Notes: a model not told the origin generated them from the letters alone. Shown: positions 1 through 8,316, counted from the stretch's first letter. The stretch: DNA of 22,635 nt from Botryococcus braunii (GCA_002005505.1 MVGU01001442.1:95001-117635), one strand, 5' to 3'. Program-made: numbers and translations.

Positions 1-403
1 TTTGATGTCTCGGCTGCAACACATACATGTAGAGTCAGAGTAGAATTGAAGGAAGGAATCTATGTATGCATATAGCTTGGGGACAGCATACCTTCTTGGA
101 GACGTGACCGTTGGGGGGCCGCTTTCTGCTGTCGCTGCTGCTGCTGCCAAAGTAACAACGAAGCAGAAGTGCATTGAAAGTGTGGTGGTTGCATGGAGAC
201 AAACAGAACATGTACATGTACACATAAGCAAAGATATTATTTACATGTACGCATTGGCAATCCGGTATGCCGAAGTGACATGGGAAAGGAAGTAACGAAG
301 CAAAGACAACATGTAGATCTAGAAGAAAGCAAAGACAAGACAGAGATGTAGGCGGTGGGCAGTTCAATAAACAATTAAAGGAGAGTTTGGCGCAGGTGGT
401 GTT

Positions 404-506
404 GTCGGGCCTGTTTTTTGTTGAGCCGTCGGGCCTGTTTTGGAGCTATTTTTGTGGTACTTCGGGTACATTCGAGTCGGAGGCGCCTGTACTTCCGAGT
501 CGGAGG
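404..506. repeat. Two pairs of short direct repeats
   Basis: The 14-mer GTCGGGCCTGTTTT occurs at 404-417 and again at 428-441. Just downstream a 17-bp unit ending CGAGTCGGAGG occurs at 467-483 and 490-506, with two mismatches and a 23-bp period. They look like small local duplications. No function is implied. Confidence 0.6.
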
Positions 507-841
507 GCATAAAAGATGAGTCATGAAGCATGAGCAGTAGTGCAGGAAGGGGCGAAACATATGTAACGCGAGCAGAGAAGTTGGCTGGCATGAGCCAGCG
601 CGGCCCTGGAGAGCAGGAAGGGTCGATGCTCATCTAACTCGAGCAACTAAGAGGGGGCGACCAAACCGTATAGCCCCGGCTGGGAGCCGTGGGCAAAAAC
701 CGTGTCGAGGAATCCCAAGGTCCAGAAGGGACCCCGCCGAACGTTGCCCGGGCTGTTGGGCGGCAGTTGGCGGCGCGATTACCCTATGGGGGGGTGTGCG
801 TTCGAGTTTAGGTTATGGGGGTGACTGTTGCTATGCCAGCA

Positions 842-898
842 GCGCTGGGTTCTGTGGTGCGGGGGCTGCCAGTGGCGCTGGCTTCTGTGGTGCGGGGG
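842..898. repeat. Imperfect 33-bp-period tandem repeat
   Basis: A 24-bp block containing TTCTGTGGTGCGGGGG occurs at 842-865 and 875-898 with one mismatch. Read on the plus strand it gives a small Gly/Ala/Cys-rich stretch (SAGFCGAG, SGAGFCGAG), but the surrounding open frame is only about 61 codons and is not called as a gene. Confidence 0.6.
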
Positions 899-926
899 GT
901 GATTTCCTCTTATGTAATTATATAGA

Positions 927-958
927 GTTTCGGCCCGAAACCCCTTTGGTTCCAAAGG
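927..958. other. Two adjacent short hairpins
   Basis: GTTTCG-GCC-CGAAAC (927-941) forms a 6-bp stem with a 3-nt spacer. Next to it CCTTTGG-TT-CCAAAGG (943-958) forms a 7-bp stem with a 2-nt spacer. No T-run or coding boundary accompanies them, so a terminator role is not supported. Confidence 0.5.
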
Positions 959-1820
959 AAAGACACGTGAGACCCATGTGACAGTATTGACAGTTAATGT
1001 CGCGCACCGCATTTGCTGGCGAAACATTGATGCAACAAGTTCCACGATAGGATATATCATTCATGTTTACTGATTAGTGCATTGGCAAAAGATTGGGGCA
1101 TCCGGAGTTGATTTTTCTACGTTCGCAGACGCGCCATCCGGAAAAGATTGTCGACGAAAGCAATATGAGGAGATGGAAACGAAGCAAACATATGTCGGGT
1201 GCAAAAAAGTTCAAATGTGCTGATATAGCTGAAAAATGTGCTTTGGATGCATACGGAATCACTGCTAGTCCTTCGAGGAACCCTGAGCGGCCTCAAGATA
1301 ATCGCGGCCTAATTTTGCGCAAATTTCGCAAATTTAGCGACCCACGCAGCTTTGACTTCGACCCACTTTCCCTTCAGAGGCATAGGGGTACGTCCCAGGC
1401 GGTGTTCCGGACCCACAAGGGTTTAGCCCCCCTAGTCTACACCCCTAGCTTACAGAACACCTGAAATTGTTTCGCCGGCGATTTCGCCAGCAGCATGCGA
1501 CTTGTACCTTCATGGCCGATTGATTCGGCGTCACGCTCTCCCTGACAGAGAAATCGCAGTCACCGTCAGGACGATGACCTACAGCACTTGTCCAAATCCC
1601 GCTTTGCAACGACGCTTCCCCAGGAGAAGTCCCTGCTTGCGGACGGCTACACCTGAGGAAAAACCATATCACGGGGTTCAAGTTATAACTGAGTCGTTTT
1701 CGCATGGTCTCTGGGCTATTTAGTTATCTTACGCTATGTGTTTCGTGCGCGATTTCGTACCGGTCCAGGTTTATCGGACCTCTTGGCCGCAATAGGAAGG
1801 GACACTACGCAACATAGTGG

Positions 1821-1855
1821 CCAACGTTGGGAACAACAACAACAAGCCGTTGTTG
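1821..1855. other. Palindrome and hairpin
   Basis: CCAACGTTGG (1821-1830) is a perfect 10-bp palindrome. It is followed at 1840-1855 by CAACAA-GCCG-TTGTTG, a 6-bp stem lying in a CAA-repeat stretch. The function is unknown. Confidence 0.45.
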
Positions 1856-2678
1856 GACGGCATCCTGCCGCGAGAAATAATGTAGCTGGCAGGTAAGCGT
1901 GTTTTCCGTGCGTCAGAGATTAGGTGAATCCGTCTCTTTTAACAGAACACTGCGCTTGTACGTTGGGACTTTGAGAAATAACTTCAATTCAAATCATATC
2001 CTGCAAAATCTTAAGACGCAGGCCTCTGGTTTGTATGATATTCGTCTTTCTCTTGGCAGGCGTACTGGGCCAATGTTTAGGAGTAACCTTTTCTTCACTC
2101 ACCACATGTTTTCATTCCTGTCGACTCACACACATAAGAAAATGATGTGGACGTAGTTTTTGGGAAGTTCTTGGTTGCTGTGTCTCTAAATCGATATGAT
2201 TGTTTTGTGATCAACCATGTTCAACCCCATGACGCTGACAGAATGAAATGAGTGGGGTGCAGGAAGAGGCTCTAGGAAAAGGATGCTTTTTGCATGACTT
2301 TCTGTGGATGGTGTAAATCTTGGCACCGCGCGTGGTATGGCTCAAACTGAAGGTACGGTTCATGTACCTGTCAGTGTCCAAGTCTTGGACACTGAGTGGG
2401 AGACAAGTACAAAGTGGCTGGTCCAGAAATTAGTCGGTTGCCATGAATCTGTCATTTCAAGTTATCAGGACATTCAGTTTGGTTGCCGCAGCAGAGCACT
2501 TGCAAGAGGACTTGGGCACAAAAGTGAGACATTGTTGGGTTTGCAGGTGGCCCAAATGCATGAGAGATCAGGGGGAGACGAAACCTTGGGAGCAGCCCCG
2601 GATGCTGACAGGGCCGGGTATGTCATATCCATATGTCACATCTAAATGCTGTATGGGTTAGATGGCTGGGGTAGTGGG

Positions 2679-2680
<2 letters not shown>

Positions 2681-2738
<58 letters not shown>

Positions 2739-2871
2739 GCGTGCGTGCGTGTGTGTGTGTGTGTGTGTGCGTGCGTGCGGACGGGTGTGTGTCTGTGTGT
2801 GTGTGTGTGTGTGTGTATGTGTGTGTGTGTCTTCGAGTGGATAACCCCTGCCGCAATGCACGCACACGCAT

Positions 2872-2934
<63 letters not shown>
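2681..2934. repeat. Facing (GT)n and (CA)n microsatellites
   Basis: A long, lightly interrupted (GT)n tract (2681-2830, with GCGT and TATG interruptions) is followed by a 28-bp spacer and then a (CA)n tract (2859-2934). Because (CA)n is the complement of (GT)n, the pair is an inverted repeat able to fold back on itself. Alternating purine-pyrimidine sequence of this kind can also adopt Z-DNA. Open frames through these tracts (Cys-Val or His-Thr repeats) are artefacts of the repeat. Confidence 0.9.
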
Positions 2935-2937
<3 letters not shown>

Positions 2938-3039
2938 GCTAGCTCACACGTTTGCCTCTGAGTAGATAGAACCTGCCGCAACGCACGCATGCACGCACAC
3001 ACACACACACAAACAGTGTTTGAAACACACGCACGCAAG

Positions 3040-3078
<39 letters not shown>
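2833..3078. repeat. Duplicated flank-plus-(CA)n module and a further (CA)n tract
   Basis: A short non-repeat sequence, GAGTGGATAACCCCTGCCGCAA at 2835-2856 and its diverged relative at 2958-2979 (sharing CTGCCGCAA), each time leads into GCACGCA and then (CA)n. This suggests the microsatellite and its flank were duplicated together. A third (CA)n run lies at about 3048-3078, preceded by a GC-alternating stretch. No gene is present. Confidence 0.6.
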
Positions 3079-3080
<2 letters not shown>

Positions 3081-3193
3081 TCACCTACACACAGACGGAT
3101 GCAAGCACACACGCACGAAACAACGTGAATGCACACACCAGTTCCATGAATGCATATACAAGAACTGGCCAAATAAATATCTGCAAGAATATA

Positions 3194-3359
3194 CAGACAA
3201 AGCCCAATGGCGTCCCCCACCTGCTAGCCAGATCATCGTCTTATGGTAAAGAAGAATAACCTACCCACTCTGAATTGCATACAATACAAACAGTTGGAGA
3301 TGTAAGTCGTGCAAAGAGTGTTAAGAACAAAATAAAGAGCATATCACCACCGCACATGA
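3194..3359. repeat. Dispersed repeat B, diverged copy 1
   Basis: This stretch aligns with 5560-5743. Shared blocks include CAATGGCG/TAATGGCG, CCCCCACCTGCTAGCCAGA, CTGAATTGCA, AAGAGTGT and AAAGAGCATATCACCAC. Several small indels and substitutions separate the copies, so the duplication is old. No terminal inverted repeat or target duplication was seen, and the element type is unknown. Confidence 0.7.
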
Positions 3360-3464
3360 GACTTGAGTCACTGATAAATGTTGATGCCATTTTAATGGCC
3401 CTCTGCTAGCAAGACCAGCAACCCCTCCAAAGAATAAGTAAACAACACAGACACGGACACAGAG

Positions 3465-3667
3465 TCACACACACAAACGCAAACGCAAACACAAACACAA
3501 ACACATACACACAAATACTGGAAGCATATAATAAGCCTGAGGGATCTGCTTGTGTGTGAGAGTTGCCCCACTACCCCTTCCCCCAAATGTAGGGGAAGCT
3601 TAAAGAAAACAGAAGCCACAGTCCCCCCCATCCCCCCAAACAAAACACAAACACGAACAGGAACACG

Positions 3668-3700
<33 letters not shown>
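3465..3700. repeat. CAAACA-type and (CA)n simple repeats
   Basis: A CAAACA/CAAACG hexamer-like repeat runs about 3465-3516. An ACGAACAGGAA-interrupted (CA)n tract runs about 3640-3700. The sequence between them is unique and has no convincing frame. Confidence 0.8.
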
Positions 3701-3702
<2 letters not shown>

Positions 3703-4323
3703 GTAGGAACAAACATGTAAGGTACAAAGGTGGCCCCCTTTCACCCCCTGCACTGCAATGTCAGCAAGAAAGCAATATCACATTGACGTTAAACACTAAA
3801 TTGATACTTACTTCGAAGCCTGGAACCGTGCTGCACCATTCAAGGTACAGGTAGGGCAAGGCAAGTTTGCAGCCTCAAAGAAGAAACAATCACTTGTGTG
3901 CTGTTGCAGAGCCAACCCCCACGCTTGTACGCATGCGCACGTGCACACACACACACCCCTAACCACCCACACGTGCCCATGCATGCACACACAGTACAAA
4001 AGTGCCCACACTGTCCCTGCTGCATAAAGAAGACCTTCCATCCTCCATGTGCAGCGTACGGTGTGTGTCAGAGACAGAAGGGGGGGGGGGGCATGTGCTC
4101 AATACTTCCATTGAGGGGAGTGTACCTGCAAAGATTAATGATACAATGCAAGCGGCGAGTATGTGCAACGAAACAATTACAATGTACAAGGTAAGGTAAA
4201 GAGCCTTGTGTGCGCGCACAGTGTGCGGGTGTGTCACTCCCCCCCCCCACACACACACAGACACACACGCACCAAGCCATGCCTACAACGAGATAGAGAC
4301 AGCAAAGCAGGCAGCCGTGCACC
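3701..4323. other. CA-rich unique sequence, no gene seen
   Basis: This stretch is rich in short CA runs (3936-3960, 4250-4275) and carries a 12-bp G homopolymer at about 4080-4091. Open frames are under about 100 codons, dominated by His/Thr or Cys/Val from the CA content, and are not called. Confidence 0.5.
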
Positions 4324-5300
4324 TGATAAGCATGAAGCTAACGCCAAGCAGGGCATCTCCCCCGTCCCATTGAAGTGAGATCAGGTTCACATGCATCCGG
4401 CATGCAGCTCGAGTCCCTCAAGTCAAGTTGCTCCCAATGGCGTATTAGACGCGAGGAGAACTGGCGAATCAAAACATATACCTCCCGCATCAAACGCCGT
4501 GAAGCAGCCAATACATGTCATGCTGAACACCCTGCAGCCCACCTTGCTGTTATTTACTGACACAGTGCTATGCAACTAGGTCTAACAGTAACCCTCAAAA
4601 GTGTACTGCTGCTGCATTGATCAGCATGAAAGAATACAGTCCATCAGTGAGGCCAGCAGGCTTGCTGACCTCTAAGACATGCTCTTAAGGCATGCCCGCT
4701 GCATGCATGTGTACCCCCCTTCCCATTCCTCTTCTGGTGTGCGCGTGTGTGTGGAGAGGGGGCTTTCAGATGCGAATTCAGCCCTGAAACAAACACATGG
4801 AGAATGGCAACACAAATACATGCACAGTACCTGGGGATCTGAGGATTTACATGTTGCAGACAAAGGACCTAGGGAAGTAGTCACGTGCATCAGATGCGCT
4901 AGAGCAAACGATACATGCCATGCTGAGCACCCCACTTCATATTTATGTACTTACACAATTGTATCCCAACTAGGTCTGTCCGTCACTTCTGAGCGTTATT
5001 GAGTGCAGCAGATGATCAGCATGAAAGTAAATGGTACCAAGTGAGTCTTGCAAGACACGGCCACTGCATGCGTGTGAACCCCCTTCCTGCTCAAGTCTGT
5101 GTGTGTGCTGGGGAAAAGGGGGGGGGGGAAAGATGCCAGTTTCAGCAGTGAAGCTGAACACAGGATCATTGCAACAAAGTCGTATGCACATAGCAGGAAT
5201 ACCTAGGGATGTATAAAATGCAGGAAAATCTTTAAGGCCTTGCTCGGGGTTATGGTCCCTGCAAGACGCCATGATCACGGTGGATCACTCTAGCATCAAG
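4324..5300. repeat. Three diverged tandem copies of a ~300-400 bp unit
   Basis: TGATCAGCATGAAAG occurs at 4618 and 5013, with a weaker relative (TGATAAGCATGAAG) at 4324. Matching landmarks follow in order: CATGTCATGCTGAACACCC (near 4515) against CATGCCATGCTGAGCACCC (near 4914), CAACTAGGTCT in both, and GCATGCATGTGTACCCCC (near 4700) against GCATGCGTGTGAACCCCC (near 5067). Spacing is about 294 and 395 bp. Divergence is high, so this is an old local duplication. No coding frame is shared between the copies. Confidence 0.6.
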
Positions 5301-5468
5301 TGAACAAGTGCAACAATACCCAAACAAGATCCCATCACCAAGTATGAGCTCCCATGGCCCCAAAAAAAATTAACAATTATGCAACTGCAATTGGTTTGTA
5401 GTGGGAAAATAATTGTAGAATAGGAGAAAGTGATTGGGGTACCTGAAGTGCAGCCTAAAAACTTGTAT

Positions 5469-5551
5469 GCATTCACAAATACAAAGAATAATGTTAAAAA
5501 GTTTGTTAGAACCTGTTGGAGCTACTGCTCTATTTTTATCATACGTACCCA
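5469..5551. repeat. Repeat A, copy 1 (83 bp)
   Basis: This matches 6058-6140 over 83 bp with three substitutions and no gaps, starting GCATTCACAAATACAAAG and ending ATCATACGTACCCA. It is much younger than the other duplications in this part of the window. It sits directly before repeat B copy 2. Confidence 0.85.
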
Positions 5552-5559
5552 TGAACTCA

Positions 5560-5743
5560 CAGACGAAGCCTAATGGCGCCCCCCACCTGCTAGCCAGAAT
5601 ATCATCGTCACTCCCAACCAGCCCGAGCTGAATTGCAAACTTTCGTTACTACAAGCAAAGTGCAGGTCAACAATGGGAAATGTAAGCCATGCGAAGAGTG
5701 TCAAGGGGAAAAAAGTAAAGAGCATATCACCACCCGCACATGA
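5560..5743. repeat. Dispersed repeat B, diverged copy 2
   Basis: This is the counterpart of 3194-3359 and lies 8 bp after repeat A copy 1. It is slightly longer than the first copy because of small insertions. No coding potential was seen. Confidence 0.7.
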
Positions 5744-6057
5744 CTGGAGCAAATGTGCACAGATTCACTCGTGGTAAAATAATCCACCCCCTGACCACCC
5801 CCTGAGACCTGTTGGGCTTTCAAGGGGTGTTGTGAATTAGTCAGCATTGAAGGTCTGGAGGAGACTCTCACGTCCTCCTGCCCTGTCCCTACCTGAGCTA
5901 TGGTAGATTAGGAGCGACAATGTCAGCATATGCCACGGGTGCAAAGGCCATCATCGTAAGCCTCAACAAGAGGCTTCTTCGATGCCTGAGCTGCTTCACG
6001 TCCCGTGCGTGTACTCCCGACCGCACATTCCACTTGCTTCTTGTAGAACCTCAAGCT
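5744..6057. other. Unique spacer, no gene seen
   Basis: This unique sequence lies between repeat B copy 2 and repeat A copy 2. There is a short CCACCCCCTGACCACCCCCTG direct duplication near 5785-5806. A frame of about 100 codons opens at 5920 (ATG-less start) and runs through the repeat, but nothing in it is recognisable. Confidence 0.4.
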
Positions 6058-6140
6058 GCATTCACAAATACAAAGAATAACGTTAAAAAGTTTGGTAGAA
6101 CCTGTTGGAGCTACTGTTCTATTTTTATCATACGTACCCA
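6058..6140. repeat. Repeat A, copy 2 (83 bp)
   Basis: This is the second copy of the 83-bp repeat, 80 of 83 bases identical to 5469-5551 and 589 bp away in direct orientation. The long plus-strand open frame at 6092-7588 starts inside it. Confidence 0.85.
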
Positions 6141-7588
6141 GTTTGAAAACAAAGACGGAATTTGCCAGTCAATGGTCATCCCTTGCTACTTCTATGCGAT
6201 CAAAATTGACTTCGTTTGCGTTTGACAACTTATCCGCAACAAAGTTGATGTGCAAATGGCAATGGGCTTCCCGTGACGGGATGTCGCATCTTCCGAAACG
6301 TGGTGCTTGCGCATCGTGTGAAGCCCCGAACCCTTTGTGTAGCTTCATAGTTGTCATTAATATTTCTCAATTGCAAAACATCGTATCTACAGACAAAGCG
6401 CAGCACAAGTATGGGAGACGCAGGGTTGTACGGGCAAGTCAAAACCTCGAGGTTTTGGAGGTTTTGAGGGCGACGTGGCCAGGCTCAAAACTTCGTATTT
6501 CACCTCCGGCCGTGCAAAACCCGAGTAACCATTGGTTACTAACCAACCTCCTGTGCCGTTCTGGTGTTCTGCTCAGGGTTCCCGCTTTTATTATTGAAGT
6601 CCGATTGCTAATTCCAAATGTGCCAAATATTTGGCACAAGTTGTTTTTCACCTGGCTTTATTCGACATTGTTGGCAAAAATTCATTTGAAGGCACCAGTC
6701 GACTCCTTTTTCAAAGCTCTATCGGCCTGTTCCATTATCTGCCAACAAAAAACTGAACAGGACCATGATACATTGCAAAAACTACATGTGCCAAATCTGC
6801 CTTGCAATGCAAAATGTTTTACAAGGATGACCAGTGCAGGCAAAAATCACAAGAGCTCACAATTCACCCATGACAAGAAGTCTTGTCACAGCGTTACTCA
6901 CGCAAGTCTGGCCTGCAAAACCCCACTTGGCGCTTACAGCCCACAAGCTTCAATATCAAGGTCCTACATGAGCAAGGCAAAACGTGGGTGGAAGCTAGGC
7001 CTACGAGACACAGCCCCTACACACGACCAACGCTTGTTTTCACACACACCAGTTGCACCAACAAGTGGACGTTCACCATATTTCTCAATTGTGGGCCCCG
7101 CAACTCGGCGTAGGGCCCAACAGCACCCCATGAGGGTGCGTCCCCTCCCCTCTGCTCTTCCGCATTCACACGGGCCAGGCTTTCAGCCCAGCCAAAACAT
7201 TCAGAAATACCCCAAAACAATCACGGATTGCTTGAAAATATTGCAGCAAAATGCTACCAAGGTGTCGGGCTCACGGCTTCCTTTCGGACCTTGGGCATGC
7301 AAAATTCCGTCCCTTCTCCGATGCTCTCCAAACTTCGCACCCCTTCTCCTTGCCACCACGGCCACCCACTGGTATGCCTCTTGCAAAAAGAAAGCCCTGG
7401 GAACGCCCTCTAAAGCTCTTGCAATCAGAGCCCTAACCTCCCCGGGCTTCAAACGGCAAGTCCCACCTGCAAGTTCAGGGCGGTACTGTACCATCTTTGT
7501 CGCGCAGGGCCCACTAGATTTTCTTTGTACTACGGCAACTTGCAGTATGCCTCACACGTGTACTGCCCATGGCCATCAAATCCCCTGA
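6092..7588 (+). CDS. 498-codon open frame across the array edge, unrecognised
   Basis: A stop-free frame of 498 codons, the longest non-microsatellite frame in the window. The first codon is TTG; the first in-frame ATG is at 6194, giving about 464 residues. Residues 1 to about 257 lie in unique flank, and the rest lies in the 792-bp inverted-repeat-bounded segment of array unit 1. The same frame recurs in the other units with a different upstream part. The product is rich in Ser, Pro, Thr, Cys, His and Lys/Arg, with no domain, signal peptide or membrane segment I recognise. Such composition is common for an antisense reading of a real gene, and the minus strand of the segment holds more protein-like frames. 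A frame this long is unlikely by chance, but a real protein is not established. Confidence 0.25.
   Translation: MVEPVGATVLFLSYVPSLKTKTEFASQWSSLATSMRSKLTSFAFDNLSATKLMCKWQWASRDGMSHLPKRGACASCEAPNPLCSFIVVINISQLQNIVSTDKAQHKYGRRRVVRASQNLEVLEVLRATWPGSKLRISPPAVQNPSNHWLLTNLLCRSGVLLRVPAFIIEVRLLIPNVPNIWHKLFFTWLYSTLLAKIHLKAPVDSFFKALSACSIICQQKTEQDHDTLQKLHVPNLPCNAKCFTRMTSAGKNHKSSQFTHDKKSCHSVTHASLACKTPLGAYSPQASISRSYMSKAKRGWKLGLRDTAPTHDQRLFSHTPVAPTSGRSPYFSIVGPATRRRAQQHPMRVRPLPSALPHSHGPGFQPSQNIQKYPKTITDCLKILQQNATKVSGSRLPFGPWACKIPSLLRCSPNFAPLLLATTATHWYASCKKKALGTPSKALAIRALTSPGFKRQVPPASSGRYCTIFVAQGPLDFLCTTATCSMPHTCTAHGHQIP
6441..6638. other. Cluster of three palindromes
   Basis: Three palindromes occur within 200 bp: AAAACCTCGAGGTTTT (6441-6456, perfect), AGTAACCA-T-TGGTTACT (6524-6540, 8-bp arms around one base) and TGTGCCAAATATTTGGCACA (6619-6638, perfect 20 bp). 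They lie 230-420 bp before the left edge of the tandem array. Dyad sites of this kind could bind dimeric proteins or extrude cruciforms; neither is shown. Confidence 0.6.
7017..7220 (-). CDS. Minus-strand open frame, 67 codons, unrecognised continuation
   Basis: This follows the 7201-7494 frame on the same strand with a phase change, overlapping it by 20 bp. Residues such as GWAESLARVNAEEQRGG and AVGPYAELRGPQLRNMVNVH look protein-like. The C/G site at 7086 changes Leu to Phe here (units 1, 4 and 5 Leu; units 2 and 3 Phe), a mild change compared with the stop it causes on the plus strand. No family is recognised. Confidence 0.25.
   Translation of the reverse strand: MFWGISECFGWAESLARVNAEEQRGGDAPSWGAVGPYAELRGPQLRNMVNVHLLVQLVCVKTSVGRV
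7201..7494 (-). CDS. Minus-strand open frame, 97 codons, unrecognised
   Basis: The frame is open from about 7559, with its first ATG ending at 7494. Its composition is balanced (Ala, Arg, Val, Glu, Gly), with stretches such as GEVRALIARALEGVPRAFF and a basic RRRGAKFGEHRRR run, and it looks more like a translated protein than the opposite strand. It stops at 7201 just where a second minus-strand frame (7220-7017) in another phase continues with similar composition. This is what one frameshift or a tiny intron would produce. It lies wholly inside the 792-bp inverted-repeat segment and is repeated in every unit. The family is unknown; it could be a decayed element-encoded gene or a chance frame. 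Confidence 0.3.
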   Translation of the reverse strand: MVQYRPELAGGTCRLKPGEVRALIARALEGVPRAFFLQEAYQWVAVVARRRGAKFGEHRRRDGILHAQGPKGSREPDTLVAFCCNIFKQSVIVLGYF

Positions 7589-7656
7589 TTAAATGTCTTA
7601 AAATGCCGATTTCTGCAGCCCAGATTTGCGCCTGACAAGATTTATTGTCATGGGTG

Positions 7657-7724
7657 ACGACTCAATCCAACCCTAGGTTTTCCACGTGGGAGGCGACTTA
7701 CTTGAGGGTTTATTTTTTTGCATA
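7657..7724. other. Array-unit sequence between the two element signatures, ending in the target ATA
   Basis: This 68-bp piece of the array unit lies between the right end of the 792-bp segment and the insertion point of the 5.9-kb element. It ends in a T-run followed by GCATA. The last three bases (7722-7724, ATA) are the left copy of the target site duplication. Confidence 0.8.
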
Positions 7725-7760
7725 CACTGGGAGAACGAAATTATCCCACATTGATCCCAC
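7725..7760 (+). repeat. Left terminal inverted repeat, CACTA-like element
   Basis: 36 bp beginning CACTGGGAGAACGAAATTAT. It differs from the right end only at position 17 (T here, C there). The match is lost immediately after the last ATTGATCCCAC of the repeat. Confidence 0.92.
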
Positions 7761-8210
7761 ATTGATCCCACCAGCTGCTAAAAGTCCCACATCGATCCCA
7801 AAACGATCCCACAGTGTGGGATAGATGTGGGATCGATGTGGGATTGAACTCTGAAATTTTGGGATCGATGTGGGATCAATGTGGGATTGAATTTGGGATC
7901 GATGTGGGATTGTGTGACCAAAGTGTACGATTCTGGGACCGGAATTTCCGATCCCACATCGATCCCACATCGATGTGGGATTTTGGTGGGATCGATGTGG
8001 GATCGATCTGGGAATGATGTGGGATAGAATTTGTGGGATCGATGTGGGACTTTTATGGGATCGATCTGGGACAGACTGAGTGGGATCGATGTGGGATTGA
8101 TACGGGAATGATGTGGGATTGATATGGGAATGATCTGGGACATCCAACAATGATCCCAGGAAGCACGTGGGATTTGTATGGGATCCATGTGGGACTGACA
8201 TAGGATGAGC
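7761..8210. repeat. Left subterminal repeat region
   Basis: More than twenty copies of a GTGGGAT/ATCCCAC core occur, usually joined as GTGGGATCGATGTGGGAT or the variants ATTGAT, AACGAT and GATCTG. Both orientations are present: ATCCCAC near the terminus, GTGGGAT further in. At 7962-7981 ATCCCACATCGATGTGGGAT is a perfect 20-bp palindrome. In CACTA elements such subterminal arrays are transposase binding sites; that role is inferred. The repetitive minus-strand frames here (His-Ile-Asp-Pro-Thr-Ser repeats, up to 163 codons) are by-products of the repeat. Confidence 0.85.
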
Positions 8211-8316
8211 ATATGAAGCCTCAGACTAGTGGAAGAGTAGTAGGAGATGTAAAGAAATCAGCAAAAGTCTATCATCATGAGTATACCATTAATATTACAA
8301 ATCAGATGACCTGCAT

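Larger units (their letters stand above)
1..2680. other. Mostly unique sequence, no gene recognised
   Basis: Six-frame reading gives only short open frames (longest about 120 codons, at 1093-1464, opening with TTG rather than ATG). None shows a recognisable domain, signal peptide or conserved motif, so no gene is called. Exons of a spliced gene could still be present, because short exons cannot be told from noise here without transcripts. Small repeats and hairpins in this stretch are listed separately. The stretch ends where a long (GT)n tract begins. Confidence 0.5.
6865..7656. mobile_element. 792-bp segment with 24-bp terminal inverted repeats, unit 1
   Basis: The left end reads CACCCATGACAAGAAGTCTT and continues to 6888. 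The reverse complement of the right end (7633-7656) matches it at 22 of 24 positions, and one further base pair (6864/7657) matches in this unit only. Each end also contains a small dyad, TGACAAGA...TCTTGTCA, at 6871-6888. Terminal inverted repeats of this length on a sub-kilobase segment suggest a small non-autonomous DNA transposon. No clean target duplication is visible: the flanks are CAATT and ACGAC here. The superfamily is not assigned. The left end coincides with the left edge of the whole tandem array. Confidence 0.65.

Noticed and set aside
2623..3074. Overlapping open frames of Cys-Val and His-Thr repeats
   Set aside because: They are translations of (GT)n/(CA)n, which lack stop codons; they are not genes.
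3194..5743. LTR retrotransposon bounded by repeat B direct copies
   Set aside because: The copies are diverged and unequal, lack TG...CA ends and target duplication, and no reverse transcriptase or gag-like frame lies between them.
7761..8210. CRISPR-like array of short repeats
   Set aside because: Repeats occur in both orientations with no constant spacer length, they sit at a transposon end with a mirrored set at the other end, and the context is eukaryotic.
7710..8212. Repetitive minus-strand frames of 163 and 144 codons (His-Ile-Asp-Pro-Thr-Ser repeats)
   Set aside because: A by-product of the 7725-8210 subterminal repeats, starting within the transposon end; no independent coding evidence.
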